A stretch of DNA of 64,000 nt from Bradyrhizobium sp. Ec3.3 (GCF_000472925.1 NZ_AXAS01000003.1:309340-373339); one strand, 5' to 3'; counted from the stretch's first letter, positions 16,169-25,586 are shown. The notes: a model not told the origin generated them from the sequence alone. Made by a program: numbers and translations.

Positions 16169-16744
16169 ATGACCCCAAGACCGATGCCAAGACTGCTCGC
16201 CGTGTCCGCCGCGCTGATCGGCTTCGTCCTGACCGGCGCCATCATCCCCGGCATCTGCGGCGAGGCCGCGCGCCCGACGCCGATGGTCACTGCTGCCGCA
16301 AGCCAGGAGATCGCGCCGGACTTCACCGGCATCAGCAACTGGTTCAACTCAAAGCCGCTGAGCCTCGCCGATCTCCGCGGCAAGGTCGTGCTGGTGGATT
16401 TCTGGACCTATGGCTGCGTCAACTGCGTCAACACGCTGCCGCATGTCACCGAGCTCTACGCCAAATACAGGGACAAGGGCCTGGTCGTTGTCGGCGTGCA
16501 CACGCCGGAATTCCCGTTCGAGCGCTCAGCCTCCAACGTCCAGGCCGCGCTGAAGCGCCACGGCATCACCTATCCGGTGGCGCAGGACAATGATTCCAGG
16601 ACCTGGAACGCCTATCGCAACCAGTATTGGCCGGCGCAATACATCATCGACCAGAACGGACGGATCGTGTTCGAGCATGCCGGCGAGGGCCGCTATGACG
16701 AGATCGACCGCACGGTCGCACGCCTGCTCAATGCCAGTAGCTGA
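16169..16744 (+). CDS. Periplasmic thioredoxin-like protein (DipZ/TlpA-like)
   Basis: A 191-residue exported thioredoxin-fold protein. An N-terminal hydrophobic segment (LLAVSAALIGFVLTGAI) acts as signal or anchor. The fold begins LRGKVVLVDFWTYGCVNC, with active-site cysteines C83 and C86, followed by NTLPHV and VVVGVHTPEFPFE. The CVNC active site with NTLP is characteristic of the DipZ C-terminal type and differs from the CPxC sites of ordinary TlpA. GGAGGAAA precedes the ATG. It probably takes electrons from the CcdA-like protein encoded just upstream. Confidence 0.9.
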   Translation: MTPRPMPRLLAVSAALIGFVLTGAIIPGICGEAARPTPMVTAAASQEIAPDFTGISNWFNSKPLSLADLRGKVVLVDFWTYGCVNCVNTLPHVTELYAKYRDKGLVVVGVHTPEFPFERSASNVQAALKRHGITYPVAQDNDSRTWNAYRNQYWPAQYIIDQNGRIVFEHAGEGRYDEIDRTVARLLNASS

Positions 16745-16763
16745 TCCCGCGCGGACGTCACGT

Positions 16764-16789
16764 GGCCGGTTTACTTGGCCGGTTTACTT
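16764..16789 (+). repeat. Tandem duplication of a 13-base unit
   Basis: GGCCGGTTTACTT occurs twice head to tail, followed by a degenerate third start (GGCTGGCTTT). It lies between the thioredoxin gene and a hairpin at 16821. No function is apparent. Confidence 0.6.
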
Positions 16790-16820
16790 GGCTGGCTTTG
16801 GATGCCGCCCTTGTTGCTTG

Positions 16821-16846
16821 ACTCCACGGATGCGTCCGTGGAGTTT
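16821..16846 (+). terminator. Ten-base-pair hairpin, probable terminator of the ccdA-thioredoxin operon
   Basis: ACTCCACGGA and TCCGTGGAGT pair perfectly around TGCG, followed by only a short T run. It lies beyond the thioredoxin gene and just before the next gene starts at 16873, so it could also act on the leader of that gene. Confidence 0.5.
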
Positions 16847-16872
16847 CGTGGCGACGGAATCGGCCGCCCGAA

Positions 16873-17859
16873 ATGGACGACGCGACCACCAATAGCGACA
16901 TCCGCCTTCGTGAAGGCTCCTCAATTGCGCAGCGGCTGGTGATCGCCGGCTTCGCGGCAATCGTTTCGCTTTGCTTCACGCCAGGCCTGTTCGCGCACGA
17001 TGTCCTGGAACTGATCATCTCCGTGCTCGCGCTGCTCCTGGGAGCGGCGTTCATCGGCGCCGTCATGCTTGCACCGGCAGTGGTGTGGATCATCACGCCG
17101 AATGAAATCCTGATCGGGCGCCAGCGTCCGTTCGGACGACTTCGCACCAGGATCGTCGCGAAAGATGAAATCTCGCAACTGCAGGTCCAGGGACAGGTCC
17201 AGGCCCGCAAGGCGTCCACGACGCGCTTCCATCTGGCCTTCACGCTCGTCTCGGGAGAGCGCCTGACGTCCCCGCCCATCTCCGACGTCACGCATGTCCG
17301 CGACACCGTTGCCCGGATCGCCGCGCAGTTCGGCGTTCCCAATGTCGAGGCACCGGTCAATCCGCTCGATGCTGCCAATCCCGAAATGCATCTCGGCGAG
17401 CCCGTCGAGCCGTTCTCCAGCAGGGACATCAGGATCGTCGCATTGATCGCCGTCGGACTGTCCGCCGTTCCCTACGCCTACAAGCTATGGCGTGGCCTTT
17501 CGCCCGGCCCGGTCGACATGCTGCTGCTGCCGATCGGCGCGGTCGCCGCGTTCGCCGTTCACAGATACGCAAATCTCGTGACCGGCGCCTTCTGGATCAT
17601 CCGGCAAGGCGATGTTCGCGTTGAACGCCTCTCGGGCGACGGCAGCTTGCGCGCTGACCATATCGAGGGACACGACGTGGAGGCGATCACGGTCGAGCGC
17701 CGCGGCCGATCCGAGGACGAGCACTGCATCGTCGTGATCAGATTGCGGTCCGGACAAAGGTTTCGCAGTCCCCGCATCGGCTCGCGGCAAGAGGCCCGCG
17801 CCGTGGGCACCGAGATCGTCCGGCGACTTAGAATAGGGCCTGAGAACAACCGGATCTAG
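16873..17859 (+). CDS. Unknown membrane protein with two repeated membrane-plus-beta modules
   Basis: A 328-residue protein I do not recognise. Two hydrophobic segments near the N-terminus (about residues 22-45 and 48-72) are followed by a soluble stretch with alternating hydrophobic residues (NEILIGRQRPFG through LTSPPISDVTHVRDTVARIA). A second hydrophobic pair (about 187-205 and 212-232) leads into a similar soluble stretch (GDVRVERLSG through FRSPRIGSRQEARAVGTEIV). The symmetry suggests an internal duplication of a membrane hairpin plus a PH-like domain, as in bacterial PH-domain membrane proteins; this is inference. ATG at 16873 is taken as start. The neighbours give no clear functional clue. 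Confidence 0.75.
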   Translation: MDDATTNSDIRLREGSSIAQRLVIAGFAAIVSLCFTPGLFAHDVLELIISVLALLLGAAFIGAVMLAPAVVWIITPNEILIGRQRPFGRLRTRIVAKDEISQLQVQGQVQARKASTTRFHLAFTLVSGERLTSPPISDVTHVRDTVARIAAQFGVPNVEAPVNPLDAANPEMHLGEPVEPFSSRDIRIVALIAVGLSAVPYAYKLWRGLSPGPVDMLLLPIGAVAAFAVHRYANLVTGAFWIIRQGDVRVERLSGDGSLRADHIEGHDVEAITVERRGRSEDEHCIVVIRLRSGQRFRSPRIGSRQEARAVGTEIVRRLRIGPENNRI

Positions 17860-17909
17860 TAAACGCGATGCCTGTTGGCTCAGGTGATTTGGCCACGCGC
17901 TTTGCTCAA

Positions 17910-18033
17910 CCTCTCCCGCTTGCGGGAGAGGTCGCGCCGAAGGCGCGGGTGAGGGCTCTCTCCAGGCCGGGAGCTACCCATTGCGGAGACCCTCTCCCCA
18001 ACCCTCTCCCGCAAGCGGGAGAGGGAGCGCACC
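17910..18033. repeat. GC-rich double-hairpin intergenic repeat (CTCTCCCGC family)
   Basis: Two perfect palindromes CCTCTCCCGC-TT-GCGGGAGAGG and CCTCTCCCGC-AA-GCGGGAGAGG flank GTCGCGCCGAAGGCGCGG and a GAGGGCTCTCTCC core. It lies after the unknown membrane protein gene and covers the first half of the 361-base gap. The second half holds an FNR/FixK-like site and the leader of the L,D-transpeptidase gene. Confidence 0.85.
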
Positions 18034-18089
18034 GGCCTCGCGGCTGCATACTTCTATGCTTTTCGCGCCATGCCCCCCTGTTCGTGGCA

Positions 18090-18103
18090 TTGATACATGT
18101 CAA
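18090..18103 (+). promoter_or_regulatory. FNR/FixK-type box upstream of the L,D-transpeptidase gene
   Basis: TTGATACATGTCAA matches the TTGA-N6-TCAA consensus of CRP/FNR-family sites such as FixK boxes. It is centred about 125 bases before the ATG of the transpeptidase gene and lies in the only AT-rich part of the gap. Its position would suit activation of a promoter some 40 bases downstream. One match of this short motif can arise by chance. Confidence 0.45.
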
Positions 18104-18220
18104 AAAACCAAAACATCCTAGTGACATACCAGCCGGACGCGCCATTAACTTGCCATGAAGCTGCCCCTGAGTTTTGATGGTTCCGAATGATTTGCGCTGT
18201 GGCAGCGGGGAGAGCTTGAA

Positions 18221-18814
18221 ATGACGGATTTTCGTCGCCTGACCGGGATGTTCATCGCCACACTCGGCCTGATTTTTTCCACCTCTTACGCTTCCGCCCA
18301 GCAGCCCGACCGCGGCGACGAGCCGGGCCTGATCGCGGACGATTCCTACCAGCTCGATCCGGAATGGCAGAAGCAGGTCGTCTACTACCGCACGACCGAA
18401 GCGCCGGGCACCATCATCATCTCGACCAACGAGCGGCACCTCTATCTGGTGCAGCCCGGCGGGCGCGCGATCCGCTACGGCATCGGCGTCGGCCGCGACG
18501 GCTTCCAGTGGCAGGGGCTAGTGAACATCACCAACAAGAAGGAATGGCCGGACTGGACGCCGCCGCCGGAGATGATCCAGCGCCAGCCCTATCTGCCGCG
18601 CTTCATGGCCGGCGGCCCCGGCAACCCGCTCGGCGCGCGCGCCATGTATCTCGGCACCACCGTCTACCGCATCCACGGCACCAACCGCCCTGATACGATC
18701 GGCACCAAGGTGTCGTCGGGCTGCTTCCGTCTCGTCAACAATGACGTCGCCGATCTCTACGATCGCGTCCCGGTCGGGACCAAGGTGGTCATCCGGCAGA
18801 AGCCCGAACTCTAA
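18221..18814 (+). CDS. L,D-transpeptidase (YkuD family)
   Basis: A 197-residue exported cell-wall enzyme. The signal peptide is FIATLGLIFSTSYASAQ. The YkuD domain covers roughly residues 60-193 and starts GTIIISTNERHLYLVQ. The catalytic motif is HGTNRPDTIGTKVSSGCFR, with H152, C168 and R170. Such enzymes make 3-3 cross-links in peptidoglycan or attach proteins to it, which is common in Rhizobiales. GGGGAG precedes the ATG. The upstream FNR/FixK-like box suggests oxygen-linked control; that is inference. It is likely monocistronic, as an imperfect palindrome repeat follows the stop. Confidence 0.93.
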   Translation: MTDFRRLTGMFIATLGLIFSTSYASAQQPDRGDEPGLIADDSYQLDPEWQKQVVYYRTTEAPGTIIISTNERHLYLVQPGGRAIRYGIGVGRDGFQWQGLVNITNKKEWPDWTPPPEMIQRQPYLPRFMAGGPGNPLGARAMYLGTTVYRIHGTNRPDTIGTKVSSGCFRLVNNDVADLYDRVPVGTKVVIRQKPEL

Positions 18815-18826
18815 GGGTTATCGTTT

Positions 18827-18875
18827 GAGCATGAGCTTTTCGGAAAACCGCTTCGCACTTTTCCGGATCATGCTC
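18827..18875. repeat. GAGCATGA...TCATGCTC palindromic intergenic repeat
   Basis: GAGCATGA and TCATGCTC form the outer arms, with an inner pair of CTTTTCGGAAAA and CACTTTTCCGG around CCGCTTCG. This 49-base imperfect palindrome is an element I recognise as recurrent in rhizobial intergenic DNA. It lies between the transpeptidase and AapJ-like genes. Confidence 0.75.
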
Positions 18876-18925
18876 TCCGCCTTCGTCCAAACTCCTTTTC
18901 CCGATTTTTTCGAGAGAGACAAATC

Positions 18926-19963
18926 ATGCGCACTTTTCGAGGCGGCCTGCTGATTGGGCTCGCAGTCGCGGTCCTGGTCGGCGCTTTGGCCGTTGTCTAT
19001 GAGATGTACGACACCCGCACGCTGAAGCGCACGGTCCGGCGCGGCGAGGTCTTCTGCGGCGTCAACAAGGGGCTGCCGGGCTTCTCGATCCCCGACGACA
19101 AGGGCAACTGGACCGGTTTCGACGTCGATTTCTGCCGCGCGGTGGCGGCCGCCATCTTCAACGATCCGAGCAAGGCCAAGTTCATTCCGCTCGACGCCAG
19201 CGAGCGCTTCAAGGAGTTGCAGAGCCGGAAGGTCGACATCCTCTCGCGCAACTCCACCTGGAGCATGGCGCGTGAGCTCGACTACGATCTCTATTTCCCG
19301 GCAGTCGCCTATTACGACGGCGAAGGTTTCATGCTGCCGCGCTCGCGCAACAAGGAGACTGCGCTGGACCTGAACGGCAGCAAGGTCTGCGTGCAGGCGG
19401 GCACCACGACGCTGCTCAACCTCGCCGACTACTTCCGCGCCAACAACATGAAGTACGAAGAGGTGAAGTTCGACAAGCTCGAGGACGTCGTTAAAGCCTA
19501 TGACAGCGGCAAGTGCGACACGCTGACCGCCGACGCCTCCCAGCTTTACGCGCTGCGGCTCAACCTTTCCAAGCCCGGCGACCACATGATCCTGCCGGAC
19601 ATGATCTCCAAGGAACCGCTCGCACCGGTCGTACGCCAGCGCGACGACGACTGGATGATGATCGTGAAGTGGACGCTTTACGCGATGATCAACGCCGAGG
19701 AGCTCGGCATCACCTCGGAGAATATCGACGAGGCCCTGAAGTCGAAGAAGCCCGAAGTGATGCGCCTCGTCGGCACCGAAGGCAATTACGGCGAGCAGCT
19801 TGGACTGACCAAGGACTGGGCCGTGCGCATCATCCGCCACGTCGGCAATTACGGCGAGATGTACGAGCGCAATATCGGCGAGAAATCCAAGCTGAAGATC
19901 CCGCGCGGCATGAACCAGCTCTGGAACGCGGGTGGTGTGCAGTACGCACCGCCGATGCGGTAG
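18926..19963 (+). CDS. AapJ/BztA-like general L-amino acid ABC substrate-binding protein, orphan
   Basis: A 345-residue exported binding protein of the polar amino acid family (SBP family 3). An N-terminal hydrophobic segment (LLIGLAVAVLVGALAVVYEM) precedes TLKRTVRRGEVFCGVNKGLPGF, SIPDDKGNWTGFDVDFCRAV and VDILSRNSTWSMARE, patterns typical of AapJ/BztA. The C-terminal RGMNQLWNAGGVQYAPPMR is also typical. In AapJQMP operons the permease and ATPase genes follow; here none do, and a repeat cluster comes next. It may supply a permease encoded elsewhere. The first hydrophobic segment looks more like a membrane anchor than a cleaved signal. Confidence 0.9.
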   Translation: MRTFRGGLLIGLAVAVLVGALAVVYEMYDTRTLKRTVRRGEVFCGVNKGLPGFSIPDDKGNWTGFDVDFCRAVAAAIFNDPSKAKFIPLDASERFKELQSRKVDILSRNSTWSMARELDYDLYFPAVAYYDGEGFMLPRSRNKETALDLNGSKVCVQAGTTTLLNLADYFRANNMKYEEVKFDKLEDVVKAYDSGKCDTLTADASQLYALRLNLSKPGDHMILPDMISKEPLAPVVRQRDDDWMMIVKWTLYAMINAEELGITSENIDEALKSKKPEVMRLVGTEGNYGEQLGLTKDWAVRIIRHVGNYGEMYERNIGEKSKLKIPRGMNQLWNAGGVQYAPPMR

Positions 19964-19977
19964 GAGGTCTCTCCTTC

Positions 19978-20055
19978 GTCATTGCGAGCGAAGCGAAGCA
20001 ATCCAGAGTCTTTCCGCGGTGACAGTCTGGATTGCTTCGCTGCGCTCGCAATGAC
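19978..20055. repeat. CGTCATTGCGAGCGAAGCGAAGCAATCC palindromic repeat
   Basis: ATTGCGAGCGAAGCGAAGCA and TGCTTCGCTGCGCTCGCAAT are the arms of a 78-base imperfect palindrome around TTTCCGCGGTGACA. A close relative lies at 63171 with the same centre (TTTCCGCGG). Together with the element at 20091 it fills the space between converging genes. Confidence 0.85.
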
Positions 20056-20090
20056 AAGCTTGGGGCAGACGTTCTACATCCTCTCAACTG

Positions 20091-20190
20091 TCATCGCCCG
20101 CGAAAGCGGGCGATCCAGTATTCCAGAGGCAGTGATGGGGTGCGGAGGGGCCGCGGCGTACTGGATCGCCCGGTCAAGCCGGGCGATGAC
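20091..20190. repeat. TCATCGCCCGC...GCGGGCGATGA palindromic repeat
   Basis: TCATCGCCCGCGAAAGCGGG and GCCCGGTCAAGCCGGGCGAT form opposed hairpins with the extended arms CGATCCAGTA and TACTGGATCG. It directly follows the repeat at 19978, so two different families sit side by side between the convergent AapJ-like and acyl-CoA dehydrogenase genes. Confidence 0.8.
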
Positions 20191-20236
20191 GCCTGAGGAT
20201 GAGGCGGCGTCGCTGCCTCGCCTCACTCAATACGCC

Positions 20237-21376
20237 TCAATACCCCCTCGCCCTCGCCAGTTGCTCGGCGTGGTAATTCGCGTCGCCGAACAATTCCTCG
20301 CAGACCCGGGCGCGCTTCATGAAGAAGCCGATGTCGAACTGGTCGGTCATGCCCATGCCGCCATGCATCTGCACGCCTTCCTGCACCGCGCGCGTCGCGG
20401 TGGTGCCGGCGCGTGCCTTGGCGACCGCGACGGCTGACGCGGCCTTGGCCACGTCGGCATCGAGCGCCTGCATCGCCTTCATGACGGCGGCGCGGGTGAT
20501 CTCGATGTCGACATAGAGCTCCGCGGCACGGTGCTGCAGCGCCTGGAATTCGCCGATCAGCTTGCCGAACTGCTTGCGCTGCTTCAGGTACTCGACAGTA
20601 CGGCCGAACACCTCTTCGCTCAGGCCCACCATTTCGGAGGCGACCGCGCCGCGGCCGATATCGAGCATGCCGTCGAGCAGGCTTGCGCCCTGATCGACCT
20701 CGCCGAGCACGCTGTCGGCATTGACCTCGACATTGTTGAACTCGATGCGCGCAGCATTATGCGCGTCGACCATGATGGTGCGCTCGACGGCAACGCCCTT
20801 GGCCGCAGGGTTGACCAGGAACAGCGTCAACCCCTCGCGCTCGCCGGCGGCGCCGGCCGTGCGCGCTGCAACGATGAACAAATCGGCGACATGGCCGTCG
20901 ACGACCAGCGCCTTGGCGCCGGAGAGCTTGAAGCCGTTGCCGGCGCGGACCGCTTGCAGGTTGGTCTGGAGCGGCCGGTGCTTGGCGCCCTCGTCGACAG
21001 CGAGAGTGGCGAGCAGCGAGCCGTTCGAGATCTTCGGCAGATGTTCCGATTTCTGCGCGGCATTGCCGCCATGCGTGAGCGCGGACGCTGCGACCACGCT
21101 GGTTGCCAGGAACGGCGACGGCATCAGCGTGCGGCCGATCTCCTCCATGACGACGCCAGCCTCGACGCAGCCGAGCCCACTGCCACCGAACTCTTCCGGC
21201 ACCAGGAGGCCGGCAAAGCCCATCTCGGCGAAGGACTGCCAGAGCTCCTTGGAGAAGCCGGTCGGATCCTTGCTGTCGCGCAAGTGCCGCAGATGCGACA
21301 CCGGCGCCTTGTCGCTGATCAGCCCGCGCGCGGAGTCGCGGAGCATCGATTGTTCTTCGGTGAGGACGAGGGCCAT
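20237..21376 (-). CDS. Acyl-CoA dehydrogenase family protein
   Basis: A 379-residue FAD flavoenzyme. It starts MALVLTEEQSMLRDSARGLI, a typical N-terminal helix, with FGGSGLGCVEAGVVMEEIG and the C-terminal QMHGGMGMTDQFDIGFFMKR, the flavin-binding end. It oxidises an acyl-CoA to the 2-enoyl-CoA, or acts on a related CoA thioester. No clear catalytic glutamate can be assigned from sequence alone. It lies 130 bases downstream of a second acyl-CoA dehydrogenase on the same strand. Such pairs often form one heteromeric enzyme for branched, aromatic or steroid side-chain acids; this is inference. Confidence 0.92.
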   Translation of the reverse strand: MALVLTEEQSMLRDSARGLISDKAPVSHLRHLRDSKDPTGFSKELWQSFAEMGFAGLLVPEEFGGSGLGCVEAGVVMEEIGRTLMPSPFLATSVVAASALTHGGNAAQKSEHLPKISNGSLLATLAVDEGAKHRPLQTNLQAVRAGNGFKLSGAKALVVDGHVADLFIVAARTAGAAGEREGLTLFLVNPAAKGVAVERTIMVDAHNAARIEFNNVEVNADSVLGEVDQGASLLDGMLDIGRGAVASEMVGLSEEVFGRTVEYLKQRKQFGKLIGEFQALQHRAAELYVDIEITRAAVMKAMQALDADVAKAASAVAVAKARAGTTATRAVQEGVQMHGGMGMTDQFDIGFFMKRARVCEELFGDANYHAEQLARARGY

Positions 21377-21419
21377 GGCTTTAAGTCTCTAGCGTCTAGC
21401 GAAATGCATATTTGTTGAT

Positions 21420-21501
21420 GTCATTCCGGGGCGCGCGTTCGCGCGAACCCGGAATCTCGAGGTTCCGGGTTCGGTCCTTACGGACCGCCCCGGAACGACG
21501 G
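21420..21501. repeat. CATTCCGGGGCG...CGCCCCGGAACGACG palindromic repeat
   Basis: TCATTCCGGGGCGCGCGTTC at the left and GGACCGCCCCGGAACGACGG at the right surround internal GAACCCGGAATC and GGTTCCGGGTTC. It belongs to the same family as the elements at 14026 and 33259. It lies in the spacer between the two acyl-CoA dehydrogenase genes. Confidence 0.8.
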
Positions 21502-21506
21502 CGCGG

Positions 21507-22721
<1,215 letters not shown>

Positions 22722-22874
22722 GGGTCGCTTCCATCAAGATCACTTGTTGCCGATGACTCTGGGCCATCGCATCGCGGAATTCAACCTATTCCGCACGCTC
22801 CGGCTACTCACCCTGTTCGTCGTCGGGCTATACTTGCCGTCGCGGCGAAGCTTGAAAACACAGGGAAAACGACG

Positions 22875-23420
22875 ATGCGCCTAAAACTACTTTCGCCTGG
22901 CGAAATGAGCGACGACCAGCGGCAGACCTATGACGAGTCGATTGCCGGAAAACGCGGCAAGCCGCCCGCGCCGATGATGGCCTGGCTCAACAGCCCGGAG
23001 ATGGCGCGCCACGCGACGCGGCTCGGCGAGGTCATGCGCTTCAACACCGTCTTTCCCGCAAAGCTCTCGGAGATCGCGATTCTTGTGACGGCGCGGCACT
23101 GGACCTCGCATTACGAATGGTATGCGCACAAGCGCCTGGCGCTTCAGGGCGGGATGAAGGTAGAGATCATCGACGCGATCCGCGACCGCCGCACGCCGGA
23201 GTTCGACGATCCCAAGGGCCAGATGATCTACGACGTCGCAAAATCGCTGCATGAGGCCCACGGGCTGGCGAAGGGCCTCTACGACGAGGCCGTCGAGCTG
23301 CTCGGCGAGCGCGGGCTCGTCGAAGTGATCGGCCTGTGCGGCTATTACACGCTGGTGTCGATGACGCTGAACAGCTTTGAGTTCGAGCTGCCTGAGGGCG
23401 AGGTGTCGGAACTGGGCTAA
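22875..23420 (+). CDS. Carboxymuconolactone decarboxylase-family protein
   Basis: A 181-residue all-helical protein of the CMD/AhpD fold. It starts MRLKLLSPGEMSDDQRQTYD, with PAPMMAWLNSPEMARHATRLG and the core ILVTARHWTSHYEWYAHKRL, where the family has its charge-relay residues (E and H of EWYAH). No CxxC is present, so it is not an AhpD-type peroxidase reductase. Its reaction is unknown; members serve in aromatic ring catabolism or as small hydrolases and decarboxylases. A VOC protein gene follows 90 bases later, and the neighbours suggest aromatic or acyl catabolism. Confidence 0.87.
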   Translation: MRLKLLSPGEMSDDQRQTYDESIAGKRGKPPAPMMAWLNSPEMARHATRLGEVMRFNTVFPAKLSEIAILVTARHWTSHYEWYAHKRLALQGGMKVEIIDAIRDRRTPEFDDPKGQMIYDVAKSLHEAHGLAKGLYDEAVELLGERGLVEVIGLCGYYTLVSMTLNSFEFELPEGEVSELG

Positions 23421-23509
23421 CTGCCGATCCGGAAACGCTGGGTTTCGGGATCGGCCAGTTCCACTGTCGCGCAGCAGTCCCTATGTCGGTGGATAAACGG
23501 AGCAATAGC

Positions 23510-24004
23510 ATGTCACCAAACCCCGCCGTCAATCCCGGAACCCGCATCGGACACGTTCACCTCAAGGTCGCCGATCTCGACCGGGCGCTCGGCTTTTATT
23601 GCGGCGTGCTCGGCTTTGAGCTGATGCAGCGCATGGGCTCGGGCGCCGCCTTCATCTCCGCCGGCGGCTATCATCACCACATCGGGCTCAACACCTGGGA
23701 GAGCAAGGGCGGCTCGCCGCCGCCGCCGGGCACGACCGGGCTCTATCACACCGCGATCCTCTATCCGACGCGGCCGGCGCTGGCCGATGCGCTGCATCGC
23801 GTGCTCTCCGCCGGCATCGCGCTCGACGGCGCGAGCGACCATGGCGTGTCCGAGGCGCTGTATTTACGCGACCCCGACGAGAACGGTGTCGAGCTCTATT
23901 GGGACCGGCCCAAGGAGCAATGGCCGCTCACGCCGGACGGCAAGCTTGCGATGTTTACGAAGCGATTGGACCTGGAGGATTTGCTGAAGCAGCGGGAGGC
24001 GTGA
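23510..24004 (+). CDS. VOC family protein (glyoxalase / extradiol dioxygenase fold)
   Basis: A 164-residue vicinal-oxygen-chelate protein. It starts MSPNPAVNPGTRIGHVHLKV, with ADLDRALGFYCGVLGFELMQ as the first beta-alpha module. The second module includes GLYHTAILYPTRPALADAL and SEALYLRDPDENGVELYWDRP. The metal-site candidates are H in GHVHLK, H in GLYHTA and E in GVELYW. The ATG at 23510 has GGAG at proper spacing and is chosen over one at 23483 with no ribosome site. Whether it is a dioxygenase, a lyase or a binding protein is not clear. It is in line with the CMD gene upstream. Confidence 0.88.
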   Translation: MSPNPAVNPGTRIGHVHLKVADLDRALGFYCGVLGFELMQRMGSGAAFISAGGYHHHIGLNTWESKGGSPPPPGTTGLYHTAILYPTRPALADALHRVLSAGIALDGASDHGVSEALYLRDPDENGVELYWDRPKEQWPLTPDGKLAMFTKRLDLEDLLKQREA

Positions 24005-24007
24005 GCT

Positions 24008-24100
24008 CGTAGGGTGGGCAAAGCGAAGCGTGCCCACCACTTCTGTCGCAATCGTGGAGAGATGGTGGGCACGGCGCTCCGCGCCTTTGCCCACCCTACG
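24008..24100. repeat. CGTAGGGTGGGCAAAGCG...CTTTGCCCACCCTACG palindromic repeat
   Basis: CGTAGGGTGGGCAAAGCG and GCGCCTTTGCCCACCCTACG are nearly perfect outer arms, with inner GTGCCCACC and GGTGGGCAC pairs. It begins four bases after the VOC gene stop and lies between convergent genes. A related element (GGGTTAGCG...ACCCTACG) is at 59464. Confidence 0.85.
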
Positions 24101-24136
24101 ATTCCGAGGCTGCGGGAGAAACTCAGCAGCACTCCG

Positions 24137-25390
24137 TCAAATTGCATCCGGAAACTCGCCCATCGCGGCTTCCAGCTGCGCCTTGCGGCGGCGCGCCCAG
24201 GAGGCGAACGAGAGAACCGCAAGGCCCAAGAGCACCGGCGGGAACACCACCATGTTCACCGCCGACCAGCCGTAGTTGGCGAGCAACTGGCCCGACGAGA
24301 ACGAGCCGATTGCCATCATGCCGAACACCAGGAAATCGTTGAACGCCTGCACCTTGTTGCGCTCGTTCGGGCGGTGCGTCTCCAGCACCAGCGCGGAGGC
24401 GCCGATGAAGGAGAAATTCCAGCCGACGCCGAGCACGATCAGCGTCGCCCAGAAATGCATCGCGGTGATGCCGGAGAGGCCGATCGCTGCGGCGCCTGCC
24501 TCCAGCAAGAGGCCGGTAGCGACGATCCTCGGCGCGCCGAAGCGCGCGATCAGCGCGCCGGTGAAGAAGCTGGGGCCGTACATGGCGACGATGTGCCATT
24601 GAATGCCGAAATTGGAATCGCTGACGCTGAGGCCGCAGAGCTTCATGGCAAGCGGCGCCGAAGTCATCACCAGGTTCATCATGGGATAGGCGATGACGCC
24701 GCACAGCGCGGCCGCGATGAAGCGCGGCTGCCGCACGATGCGCAGCAGTGGCCGTCCGCCGTGAAGATCGGCCGCGGCCGGCTTCGGCATATCGACGCCG
24801 GCAACGATGCCCATCGCGATCAGCGCCACCGCCGCCTGCACCACGAAGCTGAAGGCGAACAGATAGGGCGGCCAGACGTCCATGGTCCATTGCACGAGCT
24901 GCGGACCGAGCACGCCGGCGAACACGCCGCCCGCCATCACCCATGACACCGCCTTGGGCCGGTAGGCCGCGCTGGCGCCGTCGGCGGCGGCAAAGCGATA
25001 GGATTGCGCCACCGCTCCGTAGAGGCCACCGAGGAAGGTCGCGACACAAAACAGCGCGAACGAGCCATTGAGGATCGCGAACGAGCCGACGAGGCCGGTG
25101 AGCGTGCCGCAGGCGGTGCCGATGATGAAGGCCATGCGGCGGCCAAACCGGCGGGAGATCGCACCGGTCGGCAAGGTCCCTGCGGCAAGCCCCAGCACAT
25201 ACATCGACAGCGGCACGGTCGCGAGCGACATGTCGGGCGCGAGCGTCGCGCCGACGATCGAGCCGGTCGCGAAGATCACGGCCGAATTGGCGCCGGTCAG
25301 CGCCTGCGCAGCCGCAAGGCGCACCACATTGGCACGCACGCGGGCGTCGTCGACAATCTCGTCGGCTAAAGTCACGTCTAACATCGGCAT
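24137..25390 (-). CDS. MFS transporter
   Basis: A 417-residue inner-membrane protein with about twelve hydrophobic segments. The N-terminus is cytoplasmic (MPMLDVTLADEIVDDARVR). The MFS loop-2 signature appears as GAISRRFGRRMAFIIGTACG. A second bundle starts near PLLRIVRQPRFIAAALCGV. It ends with a charged tail (RRRKAQLEAAMGEFPDAI). The substrate cannot be told from sequence. The start codon is one of two ATG codons two codons apart. It is divergent from the S9 oligopeptidase gene, so the two share a promoter region. Confidence 0.9.
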   Translation of the reverse strand: MPMLDVTLADEIVDDARVRANVVRLAAAQALTGANSAVIFATGSIVGATLAPDMSLATVPLSMYVLGLAAGTLPTGAISRRFGRRMAFIIGTACGTLTGLVGSFAILNGSFALFCVATFLGGLYGAVAQSYRFAAADGASAAYRPKAVSWVMAGGVFAGVLGPQLVQWTMDVWPPYLFAFSFVVQAAVALIAMGIVAGVDMPKPAAADLHGGRPLLRIVRQPRFIAAALCGVIAYPMMNLVMTSAPLAMKLCGLSVSDSNFGIQWHIVAMYGPSFFTGALIARFGAPRIVATGLLLEAGAAAIGLSGITAMHFWATLIVLGVGWNFSFIGASALVLETHRPNERNKVQAFNDFLVFGMMAIGSFSSGQLLANYGWSAVNMVVFPPVLLGLAVLSFASWARRRKAQLEAAMGEFPDAI

Positions 25391-25586
25391 TTCCGCCCGG
25401 GGAGCGTTCGTTGATTCCCGTCACTATGGAGGGGCGCGGCAGGGCGGGCAACTGGCGCAAACGGGCGCAAGCCATGCCGAGGGCGCAATTGGACAGCACC
25501 TAGCAGGCCGCGCTATCAAAGCCTTGCGCTCGATCAAGTTCACCTTGCAAATTCGCCTTTGCAAGTTCGCTTCCGGAGTTCGGATT

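Noticed and set aside
19982-20437. Open frame of 151 codons across two repeats and the 3' end of an acyl-CoA dehydrogenase gene
   Set aside because: It begins in a repeat and runs antisense into a real gene; composition is not coding-like.
25545-25572. Two TTGCAA-containing imperfect direct repeats before the S9 peptidase gene
   Set aside because: The match is short and imperfect, and no regulator or spacing supports an operator.
25068-25586. 173-codon N-terminal extension of the S9 peptidase gene
   Set aside because: It overlaps the divergent MFS gene and the shared promoter region; the ATG at 25587 has a ribosome site and the family start.
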